A stretch of DNA of 44,256 bases from Flavobacteriales bacterium (GTDB lineage: Bacteria; Bacteroidota; Bacteroidia; Flavobacteriales_G; Salibacteraceae). Where the stretch lies: assembly GCA_018660685.1 (NCBI GenBank), contig JABJJW010000020.1, forward strand, positions 1 to 44,256, in the 5' to 3' direction. Within the stretch, counting starts at the first letter, position 1. Every line of letters starts with the position of its first letter. The notes under the pieces are model-generated. The model did not search any database, had not been told where the DNA came from, and worked only from the letters and a program-made list of their open reading frames with translations. This document shows, piece by piece, positions 1-6,857 of the stretch. The position numbers were made by a program, and so were the translations under genes.

Positions 1-2
1 AC

Positions 3-425
3 GGATTTATTTTGGGATATAAAAGCGATACTCCAGGAAGTAGCTATAACCCATATGCCGCAACTAATAATTATAACCCATTACCACGCAGAAACTACCT
101 TAAAAAGGGAAACACAAGCGTGAGAATTTATGCCGAGAGGGGCGCAGATTATTCAGATATACAACAGATTGAGGTGGACAATGATGGATTTATCTACCTA
201 AGAGGTCTAGCAGCTAATTCTGATTTAAGGGCAGGAACTGTTAAAATAGAAAACAGCTCGTATATGGATTATTTGAATGGTGCCAATGGAGTGGGGCTAG
301 AATACATAATCAAATTTGATGAGAATTTGACCAATGTTGATGCTATCGGTATTAACTCTCCTAGCGTGTCAAGCGCAGCCAAAATAGCTGACATTTCTTT
401 AGCCAATATGGCCTCTGGCTGTTAA
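3..425 (+). CDS. C-terminal part of an unrecognised, possibly beta-propeller-like protein (5' end outside window)
   Basis: The reading frame is open from the window edge (first full codon at base 3) to a TAA stop at 423-425, so only about 140 C-terminal residues are visible. A TTG at 12 could be read as a start, but the frame continues upstream without a stop and nothing around it looks like a start region. The fragment is rich in Asn, Tyr and Gly. Segments such as IEVDNDGFIYLRG and GLEYIIKFDENL resemble, loosely, the strands of SBBP-type beta-propeller repeats found in secreted Bacteroidota proteins. I see no type IX sorting domain at the C-terminus, which ends MASGC. The function is unknown. 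It is followed by a bidirectional hairpin and a convergent tRNA gene. Confidence 0.6.
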   Translation, partial: GFILGYKSDTPGSSYNPYAATNNYNPLPRRNYLKKGNTSVRIYAERGADYSDIQQIEVDNDGFIYLRGLAANSDLRAGTVKIENSSYMDYLNGANGVGLEYIIKFDENLTNVDAIGINSPSVSSAAKIADISLANMASGC

Positions 426-430
426 ACAAA

Positions 431-463
431 TAAAGCCTCACCGAAAAAATCGATGAGGCTTTA
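431..463. terminator. bidirectional hairpin terminator between the first gene and tRNA-Asn
   Basis: The arms TAAAGCCTCA (431-440) and TGAGGCTTTA (454-463) are perfect 10-bp reverse complements around a 13-nt A-rich loop. The stem's own A and T ends supply short U tracts in both directions, so it can serve the upstream protein gene on the plus strand and the tRNA on the minus strand. Confidence 0.75.
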
Positions 464-467
464 TGCG

Positions 468-541
468 CTCCTCCTCTTGGACTCGAACCAAGGACCCTCT
501 GATTAACAGTCAGATGCTCTAACCAACTGAGCTAAGGAGGA
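468..541 (-). tRNA. tRNA-Asn (anticodon GTT)
   Basis: The minus strand folds into a complete cloverleaf. The acceptor stem pairs TCCTCCT (541-535) with AGGAGGA (475-469). A D arm containing AGCTCAGTTGGTTAGAGC is present. The anticodon stem TCTGA/TCAGA encloses the loop CTGTTAA, with anticodon GTT at 507-505. The T arm is CTTGG-TTCGAGT-CCAAG. The discriminator base is G. The 3' CCA is not encoded and would be added after transcription. Confidence 0.97.
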
Positions 542-652
542 ATATGTATATCCCTCGTGAAAAGGGCTGCAATATTACTGTAGAACAATTAATCTCGCAA
601 GTCAATTTTATTCGCCCCAATTGAGCACATTTGCCGCCTCAATTATTAGACT

Positions 653-1576
653 ATGAGCACATTGGTAGTAGGCACAATGGCCTTTGACTCTCTTGAAACA
701 CCCTTCGGCAAAGCAGAGCGAATAATCGGCGGATCAGCCACATATATCGGGCTAGCGGCAAGCAATTTTTCCAACGATGTTCATCTCGTCAGTGTTGTAG
801 GAGATGACTTTCCGCAAGAACAACTCGAAGATTTAACGCGCCGCGGTGTAAGCAGCGAAGGAGTTGAGCGCAAGAAAGGGGAGAAGTCCTTCTTCTGGTC
901 TGGGAAGTACCACAACGATATGAACACCAGGGACACGCTTGACACGCAGCTCAATGTTCTAGAAGACTTCCAGCCAAAGGTTCCAGATTCTGCTTCTGAA
1001 GTAGATTTCTTGATGCTTGGCAACCTGACACCATCCGTTCAAATGGATGTGATTCTACAAATGAAAACCCGCCCCAAGCTCATTCTTCTCGACACGATGA
1101 ACTTCTGGATGGACGTGGCCTTGGATGAACTGCACGAAGTGCTAAAAGAAATAGATGTTCTGACGATAAACGATGAAGAAGCCAGACAGCTTTCTGGTGA
1201 ATTTTCGCTGCTCAAGGCCGCACGTAAAATCCTTTCTATGGGACCTAATGTGTTAATCATAAAAAAGGGAGAACACGGAGCGTTAATGTTCAATGAAAAG
1301 GAAGCGTTTTTTGCGCCGGCCCTTCCGTTAGAGGAAGTGTTCGACCCTACCGGAGCAGGCGACACCTTTGCTGGCGGACTTGTCGGTCATCTTGACGCCA
1401 CCAATGACATCAGCTTTGACAATATGAAGCGTGGGATTATCTACGGTTCCGCACTCGCATCATTCTGCGTAGAAAAATTTGGAACTGAAAGAGTGGAGGA
1501 ACTCACCCGACCAGAAATCGAAAATCGCGTTCGTCAGTTTATCGACTTAACGCAAGTGGAAATTAATTTAGACTAG
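653..1576 (+). CDS. PfkB-family sugar/nucleoside kinase
   Basis: A 307-residue ribokinase-fold kinase that transfers the ATP gamma-phosphate to a sugar or nucleoside hydroxyl; the substrate cannot be read from the sequence. The N-terminal glycine pair of the family is in GGSATY (26-31). The C-terminal PfkB signature DPTGAGDTFAGG (231-242) carries the anion hole and the catalytic Asp (D237). The length is normal for the family. The ATG at 653 is preceded by CACATTTG (626-633), a one-mismatch version of the Bacteroidota -7 box. The 3' end overlaps the convergent YceI-like lipoprotein gene by 14 nt. It stands alone on its strand, so genomic context does not narrow the substrate. Confidence 0.9.
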   Translation: MSTLVVGTMAFDSLETPFGKAERIIGGSATYIGLAASNFSNDVHLVSVVGDDFPQEQLEDLTRRGVSSEGVERKKGEKSFFWSGKYHNDMNTRDTLDTQLNVLEDFQPKVPDSASEVDFLMLGNLTPSVQMDVILQMKTRPKLILLDTMNFWMDVALDELHEVLKEIDVLTINDEEARQLSGEFSLLKAARKILSMGPNVLIIKKGEHGALMFNEKEAFFAPALPLEEVFDPTGAGDTFAGGLVGHLDATNDISFDNMKRGIIYGSALASFCVEKFGTERVEELTRPEIENRVRQFIDLTQVEINLD

Positions 1577-2240
1577 CAACTTCGTCGCACTCCCTTGATA
1601 GAGTGGTTGATATGAATATGGTCACATCTGGCCATAAGACACTTTGTCCATCAGCGCTCTTGTGTAAGTCAGAACACACGCGGTTCAATTCCCCTAAAGC
1701 TTCACCAGCCGCCCAAGTTTCGGTAGATATCTCTGCCTTGAACTCGAATCTGTTTTCTTGAATGCTATAGCCTCCCTCAACCGGTGCTATAAACCCATTC
1801 ATCGCAAGCTCCAAAGTCATATTCCCAGCAGAATTATCTCCTTGAATCTTGAGCACCTTTCCGGTCAGCTCTTCACCCCCTTGTAATGATCCAAAAAATG
1901 ACTCAACAATCTTTGGATCTCGAGTAGGATCGCCAGAATTAATTGAAGCTGTTGTAATTCTAACCGTGGCTCCTTCAAGCACTTTAAGTGGGTCATCGGA
2001 GGCGGAAGTGTTCTCGACCCAAACGGAATCAAAGACGCCCTTTACGCCAGTTTTATCAGTATACTTATACGCCACCCAAAGCACCTCTGTCGAACTCGGA
2101 TTATATCCAAATACACAGTCTTCCTGTGTTGCCATTTCCGGCTCGGCTTCGACTTCTTGACTCGAAGAATCCTCTTTCGGGCTTGTGCAGCCAATGGCCA
2201 ATATTGTAAGGCCGATCATCACGCTTGTTCTCATCATCAT
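1563..2240 (-). CDS. YceI-like lipoprotein
   Basis: A 225-residue predicted outer-envelope lipoprotein. The signal peptide ends in the lipobox LAIGC with Cys18, followed by an acidic, Ser/Glu-rich linker. The mature part resembles the YceI lipocalin-like domain: a VAYKYTDKTGVKGVFDSV segment, then a segment reading TTASINSGDPTRDPKIVES, which mirrors the S-I-x-T-x-(x)-R-D-x-H/x-L region of YceI. YceI proteins bind polyisoprenoid lipids; whether this one does is inference. The start is one of three consecutive ATGs. The first overlaps the stop of the biotin-carrier gene in an ATGA arrangement, so the two genes are probably co-transcribed and translationally coupled. The 3' end overlaps the convergent kinase gene. 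Confidence 0.75.
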   Translation of the reverse strand: MMMRTSVMIGLTILAIGCTSPKEDSSSQEVEAEPEMATQEDCVFGYNPSSTEVLWVAYKYTDKTGVKGVFDSVWVENTSASDDPLKVLEGATVRITTASINSGDPTRDPKIVESFFGSLQGGEELTGKVLKIQGDNSAGNMTLELAMNGFIAPVEGGYSIQENRFEFKAEISTETWAAGEALGELNRVCSDLHKSADGQSVLWPDVTIFISTTLSRECDEVASLN

Positions 2241-2734
2241 TCAAATTTTATAAGTATCGCATTCTTGTCCAGTGCTTGGCCTTTGTCCACCTCAATGGAT
2301 TTGATTTTCGCTTTGCTCGGGGCCTTAAGAATGTTTTCCATTTTCATTGCCTCCAACACAATTAGCGCGTCGCCTTCTTCTATTTCTTGACCAACTTCTA
2401 CAAGAACTTCTAAAACAAGGCCCGGCATAGGGGCTTTTAGTTCTTTCACTTCCTTCTTACTGGAAGTGTTCATTCCTAACCGCTCAAGCAACAAGTCAGT
2501 TTCATTTTTCACACCCAGATCGAGCAATTCACCATCAACTTTCACTTTCACTCGTTTCTCTGATCGCTCCACAACTTGAACAATCCTTGACTTTCCGTCA
2601 ATGATCATACTATATCGATCAGCTCCTATTTGGAGTAGATCTACGTCATGCTCGATTCCGTTGACAGTTAACCTATTTTGCTTGGCTTGCTCGTCAACCT
2701 CGAATGTTTGTGTTCCAATGGTAATCTGGGGCAT
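2237..2734 (-). CDS. biotin carboxyl carrier (biotinyl-domain) protein
   Basis: A 165-residue protein whose C-terminal third is a biotinyl/lipoyl domain with the biotinylation motif EAMKME (128-133), the target lysine being K131. It also has the upstream APMPGLV turn (101-107) typical of acyl-CoA carboxylase carrier domains. The N-terminal 90 residues form a small beta-rich domain typical of the stand-alone carrier subunits that Bacteroidota use with propionyl- or acetyl-CoA carboxylase. No carboxylase or carboxyltransferase gene is next to it here, so the partner enzyme is not shown. The ATG lies 4 nt after an exact -7 promoter box, which suggests a leaderless transcript. The gene is followed by the YceI-like lipoprotein gene with a 4-nt overlap. 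Confidence 0.88.
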   Translation of the reverse strand: MPQITIGTQTFEVDEQAKQNRLTVNGIEHDVDLLQIGADRYSMIIDGKSRIVQVVERSEKRVKVKVDGELLDLGVKNETDLLLERLGMNTSSKKEVKELKAPMPGLVLEVLVEVGQEIEEGDALIVLEAMKMENILKAPSKAKIKSIEVDKGQALDKNAILIKFE

Positions 2735-2738
2735 GCGG

Positions 2739-2746
2739 CAAAAGTA
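2739..2746 (-). promoter_or_regulatory. -7 promoter box TACTTTTG of the biotin-carrier gene
   Basis: Read on the minus strand, this is an exact match to the Bacteroidota consensus TAnnTTTG. It ends 4 nt before the start codon at 2734. No clear -33 TTG is visible. The spacing places the transcription start at or next to the ATG. Confidence 0.6.
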
Positions 2747-2751
2747 TCATT

Positions 2752-2781
2752 CATCCATTTATGGCGCATCCATTTATGGCG
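2752..2781. repeat. 15-bp perfect tandem duplication upstream of the M1 peptidase gene
   Basis: CATCCATTTATGGCG occurs twice back to back (2752-2766 and 2767-2781). Each copy carries an in-frame ATG (2761 and 2776). The duplication lies between the divergent biotin-carrier and peptidase genes and lengthens the apparent N-terminus of the peptidase. Confidence 0.9.
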
Positions 2782-2793
2782 ATATTTGGGATC

Positions 2794-5421
2794 ATGGTCC
2801 CTGGTCATTTTCGCATCCTACCTGTACTCTTGATTTTGCTTTCCAGTTGTGCGAGCCTCTTTCAGGCAAGAAAAGGCACGACACCAGAAACCGCTATAGT
2901 CCTTGACACCATCGATCTCGAGTTCTCCGAAGAGTCAACTATGCCTCTACGGCCTACACGAACCAGGACGATGGACATTGTCCATATGGAACTCGATCTG
3001 CGATTCGATTGGGGTGAGCGAAGTGTCATAGGAAAGGCTAAGCACCAGATCATTCCACTTTTTCAGGCCTTGGATACGCTTTCATTCGACGCAAGAGGAT
3101 TTGATATAGGAGCTGTCAAGATCTCCACCAAAGACACCACAGTGGAGGTTGACTATCTGTATGATAAAATGGAGCTGACTATTCCTCTCGCTAAACAAAC
3201 CCGGGACACCCTCACTGTAATCGTTGATTATGTGGCTCATCCAACTAAACTTGAAAAAGGGGAGGGGAGCGCTATTACCTCCAGTCAAGGACTCTATTTC
3301 ATCAATCCCGATGGTTCAATTGAAGGGAAGCCAAAACAGATCTGGACACAAGGTGAAACAGAATACAACTCCGGTTGGTTTCCATGCTTCGACCATCCTA
3401 ACGAAAAATACAGCCAAGAAATCTTCCTCACAGTTGATTCTTCCTTTCACACAATTTCGAACGGACGCCTAGTCTATTCAACTCTGAATGAAGACGGCAC
3501 GCGAACCGATTACTGGAAACAGTCCATGCCTCACAGCACCTACCTCACCATGGTCGCTGTTGGTGAATTTGCTCTTGTGAAAGATGCGTGGAAGGAAATC
3601 CCGGTTTGGTACTACTTGGATCAGGATTACGAACAACACGCGCATCAGATTTTCGGAAACACTCCTGAGATGCTTGAGTTTTTCTCTGAGCTTCTTGGTT
3701 ATCCATACCCCTGGGAAAAGTACCATCAGATTGTAGTCAAAGACTTTGTGTCAGGTGCCATGGAAAACACATCTGCTGTTATTCATGGCGACTTTGTCCA
3801 GCAGACCCCAAGAGACATGTTGGACGGGACCTATGAAGAAGTCATATCGCACGAACTATTTCATCATTGGTTCGGTGATTTGGTGACTTCCGAGTCTTGG
3901 TCTCAAATTGTGTTGAATGAAGGCTTTGCCACCTATGGTGAGTATCTCTGGATGGAGTATAAATACGGAAAAGATGAGGCAAAGTATCACCTTAAACAGG
4001 ACCTCCACAACTACCTAAGCGAGTCTCATGAAGTGATGCATTCGCTGATTCGACATCGCTACGATGACCCTGATGATGTCTTCGATGCACACAGTTATCA
4101 AAAGGGCGGAAGAGTAATTCATATGCTTCGCAACGAAGTAGGAGACTCGGCATTCTTTCAATCCCTCAAACACTATTTGATAAAGAATGAATATCAAACG
4201 GTAGAGCTGGCGAATCTCAGGATAGCATTTGAAGAAGTGACCGGCCGGGACCTCTATTGGTTTTTTGATCAATGGTTCATGCATAAAGGGCATCCGACGG
4301 TCAAAGTCAATTACCATGTTGAAGAAGACGATCAAATTCTCAAGATTGATCTGGAGCAGAATCACAGTCACACGACCAATGCTTATCGCTTCCATGTGGA
4401 TCTCCATGTCGGCTTGGAAGGTGGTGAAATCAGGAAAAAGACACTATTGGTCGACGATATTGAAGAGAACTTTGCCTTCGCATTCGAACATAAAATCCTT
4501 TGGTACGACATTGACCCTGAGGCAGATATCCTATGGGAGATAGAAGAATCCAAGTCTACTTCTGTGTTAATCAATCAGATAGCAAATTCGAAGTCCAACA
4601 ATTCGAAGATCGATGCGATGACGACGATTTTGGAATCGGAAGAAGAGCAGTCATTCGAACTCGCTGTGGCGCTATCAGACTTAGCGTTAAGTGCTACATT
4701 TTGGCATACGCGAGAAATGGCGGTAGCCGGCCTGGTAAATTGTGAAATACCCGGTGTAAACGCCACAAAAGAATTATTAAAAGCGATTGCCCTCCAGGAT
4801 AACAAATCAGATGTACGGGCTGCGGCATTGGTTGTTCTTGATTCTCTAAGCGGGAATGATGAATTTCCAATCGAAACATTCACACGCGCTTTGCACGATT
4901 CCTCCTACGCGGTTATTCGGACAGCGCTCTCACATTTGGTTGACAACAACCCTTGCGCCACCTTGAAGTCTTCCTTGCATCTCGAAAAAGAATCCAAAGG
5001 GAGTTTGACAATCTACTTGTCCAAGGCTCACATGATGTGTGCTAATCCATCGTCGGTGAATTTCTATCGAAACAAAATTCCAACTCTGGAGGGAGTCGAG
5101 CTCTTCATCATCAACAATGACTTTGCGGATTTCGCCCTGAAATGTGAAAGCGATGAAGTATTTAGTTCATTGGTTGAAATTCTCAGTGGGCTAGCAATTG
5201 AAGATGATTCTTGGTGGGCTCGGTATAGTGCCGCCCAAGGCTTAAAACATGCCTCGGGTTACTACGATGTTCGAATCACATCTTTGGAGTCGATAGAGTC
5301 AAGGGCCGAAGATGAGACGGCGAAATTGGCTGAACTAAGAAATAAAAAAGCCAGTGTTCAGGCTCTTCTCGAAGAGATAGAAGAGTTACAAATTGATCAG
5401 GATGGTGTAATTGTCGATTAA
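2794..5421 (+). CDS. M1-family zinc aminopeptidase, secreted lipoprotein
   Basis: A gluzincin-type metallopeptidase. From the chosen start it has the lipoprotein signal MVPGHFRILPVLLILLSSC, then an N-terminal beta domain. The exopeptidase motif GAMEN follows, then the zinc site HELFH at 353-357 with the third ligand E376, exactly HExxH-X18-E. The C-terminal 270 residues are helical with HEAT-like spacing. It probably trims peptides outside the cytoplasmic membrane. Upstream in-frame ATGs at 2761 and 2776 come from a 15-bp tandem duplication. The ATG at 2794 gives the cleanest signal peptide and lies 5 nt after GATATTTG (2781-2788), a one-mismatch -7 box. The 3' end overlaps rnhA by 4 nt. The start remains open among the three ATGs. 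Confidence 0.9.
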   Translation: MVPGHFRILPVLLILLSSCASLFQARKGTTPETAIVLDTIDLEFSEESTMPLRPTRTRTMDIVHMELDLRFDWGERSVIGKAKHQIIPLFQALDTLSFDARGFDIGAVKISTKDTTVEVDYLYDKMELTIPLAKQTRDTLTVIVDYVAHPTKLEKGEGSAITSSQGLYFINPDGSIEGKPKQIWTQGETEYNSGWFPCFDHPNEKYSQEIFLTVDSSFHTISNGRLVYSTLNEDGTRTDYWKQSMPHSTYLTMVAVGEFALVKDAWKEIPVWYYLDQDYEQHAHQIFGNTPEMLEFFSELLGYPYPWEKYHQIVVKDFVSGAMENTSAVIHGDFVQQTPRDMLDGTYEEVISHELFHHWFGDLVTSESWSQIVLNEGFATYGEYLWMEYKYGKDEAKYHLKQDLHNYLSESHEVMHSLIRHRYDDPDDVFDAHSYQKGGRVIHMLRNEVGDSAFFQSLKHYLIKNEYQTVELANLRIAFEEVTGRDLYWFFDQWFMHKGHPTVKVNYHVEEDDQILKIDLEQNHSHTTNAYRFHVDLHVGLEGGEIRKKTLLVDDIEENFAFAFEHKILWYDIDPEADILWEIEESKSTSVLINQIANSKSNNSKIDAMTTILESEEEQSFELAVALSDLALSATFWHTREMAVAGLVNCEIPGVNATKELLKAIALQDNKSDVRAAALVVLDSLSGNDEFPIETFTRALHDSSYAVIRTALSHLVDNNPCATLKSSLHLEKESKGSLTIYLSKAHMMCANPSSVNFYRNKIPTLEGVELFIINNDFADFALKCESDEVFSSLVEILSGLAIEDDSWWARYSAAQGLKHASGYYDVRITSLESIESRAEDETAKLAELRNKKASVQALLEEIEELQIDQDGVIVD

Positions 5422-5873
5422 TCCGACGAGTATCCAATGTCATCTCTGAGGCCGGTTCCTAAAGCTGCGTCAACAGCCAGTTCATCGCACCGTTCATTTA
5501 ACGCATTTCCGTCATGACCTTTTACCCACGTGAATAAAACGCGGTTTTTTGGATATATGACAAGGAATCGCTTCCATAGGTCAGGATTCTTCTTGCCTTT
5601 GAAAGCCTTCTTCTGCCAGTTAAAAACCCAGCCCTTCTCCACGGAATCAACAACGTATTTACTGTCTGAATAAATACGGACGGTATGTCCTCCTCCCTTT
5701 AATGTCTCGAGCGCTACAATCACACTTAAGAGCTCCATTCTGTTATTCGTTGTTCGCTTAAACCCTTCGCTGAGCTCCTTGCGATGCTTACCAGCCATCA
5801 TGACAACTCCATAGCCGCCAGGCCCGGGATTACCCCGTGAGGATCCATCGGTATATACCGTAACGTTAGCCAT
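5418..5873 (-). CDS. rnhA: ribonuclease HI
   Basis: A 151-residue cytoplasmic enzyme that cuts the RNA strand of RNA:DNA hybrids. The four metal-binding acidic residues are in place: D9 in VYTDGSSRGNPGPGG, E47 in TTNNRMEL, D70 in IYSDSKYV and D120 in NERCDELA. The helpful H110 is in WVKGHDG. The basic handle region around KGWVFNWQKKAFKGKKN is also present. Length is normal. The ATG overlaps the stop of the upstream M23 peptidase gene by one base (TAATG), so the two genes form an operon. It converges on the M1 peptidase gene with a 4-nt overlap sharing stop codons. Confidence 0.97.
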   Translation of the reverse strand: MANVTVYTDGSSRGNPGPGGYGVVMMAGKHRKELSEGFKRTTNNRMELLSVIVALETLKGGGHTVRIYSDSKYVVDSVEKGWVFNWQKKAFKGKKNPDLWKRFLVIYPKNRVLFTWVKGHDGNALNERCDELAVDAALGTGLRDDIGYSSD

Positions 5874-6751
5874 TATTCAAATGAGAAAAAGCTTTCTGGG
5901 TTAAGTGGCACTCCGTTTCGCCACATTTCAAAGTGAAGATGCGGTCCTGTGGAGAATTCTCCAGTCTCGCCGATGATAGCAATGGCCTCTCCAGCTCTTA
6001 CCTTATCTCCTTCCTTTTTGAGAAGAGTTGAATTGTGCTTATAAACCGAAACGAGGTCATTGTCATGTTGAACTTGAATGATGTATCCCGTTTCCGCAGT
6101 GTAAGTCGCGATTACTACGGTTCCTTCATCAATGGCTTTGATACTTGCATCTTTTGGAGCCACCACATCTACGCCGTAATGCTCCCTCCTCGCATTAAAC
6201 CGATCTGTGATGCTGCCTTTGATGGGCGGAAATAACAAGTAAGACGTTCCTTCCTCACGATTAATGTTCGGGTTCAAATTGACCAAATCTTCCTTTTCGA
6301 TCTCAACGCGCAGTAAGGAATCTTCTGTGCTGCGTACGTAGGTAACTTCATTTGGGTCTACGGATTGAAACATAGTAGAATCGTAACCTTCTTCGTCCAT
6401 TTCATCATTTAGAATTGAACGAAAATTCTCGATGTATGTATCTCTTTGTTGTAGTGCTAGCTCCATGGAGTCCGCTTTTTGAGCAGCGTCCACGGCTAGT
6501 TTACGAACTTTCACTTCATCGGCATAGTCCGGTAGGTAAAACCGAAGTGGCGTCCAGCCAAGTAGGGCAAAAGAAATACTGAAGATTGTCAGGACAATAA
6601 TCCCACCCAGAACGATGACGTTCATCGGGGTAAGTAAAAGCGTGAATCGCTCCTCGAATGTGTCGATGTTGAGAACCACCATTTTGTAGTGACTTCTTAA
6701 CCTTTGATACAGCTTCTTATTACCTCCTTTTTGGTCCTGCTTCTTCGCCAT
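5873..6751 (-). CDS. membrane-anchored M23 (LytM-type) peptidoglycan peptidase
   Basis: A 292-residue protein with a basic cytoplasmic N-terminus, one membrane segment at about 42-65, a helical linker at about 80-115 and a C-terminal M23 domain. The zinc ligands are intact: H191 and D195 in HYGVDVV, H239 in YKHN, and H271/H273 in GPHLHFEMW. It should therefore be an active DD-endopeptidase cutting peptide cross-links in the periplasm, unlike the degenerate EnvC-like protein at 24.8 kb. A GATATTTG sequence on the minus strand (6763-6770) is a one-mismatch -7 box. The gene is divergent from sprE and overlaps rnhA by one base. Confidence 0.92.
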   Translation of the reverse strand: MAKKQDQKGGNKKLYQRLRSHYKMVVLNIDTFEERFTLLLTPMNVIVLGGIIVLTIFSISFALLGWTPLRFYLPDYADEVKVRKLAVDAAQKADSMELALQQRDTYIENFRSILNDEMDEEGYDSTMFQSVDPNEVTYVRSTEDSLLRVEIEKEDLVNLNPNINREEGTSYLLFPPIKGSITDRFNARREHYGVDVVAPKDASIKAIDEGTVVIATYTAETGYIIQVQHDNDLVSVYKHNSTLLKKEGDKVRAGEAIAIIGETGEFSTGPHLHFEMWRNGVPLNPESFFSFE

Positions 6752-6820
6752 CTTTAGAACTTCAAATATCTCAATAATACAACAGCCCTACCTTACGTTT
6801 ATATGTCCATTGAATTCAAG

Positions 6821-6828
6821 TAATTTTG
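6821..6828 (+). promoter_or_regulatory. -7 promoter box TAATTTTG of sprE
   Basis: Exact TAnnTTTG match in the 106-bp divergent region between the M23 peptidase and sprE, 29 nt before the GTG start of sprE. Confidence 0.5.
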
Positions 6829-6857
6829 CCCACTTTGTGTTGGCTTAAAGCGCGCTC

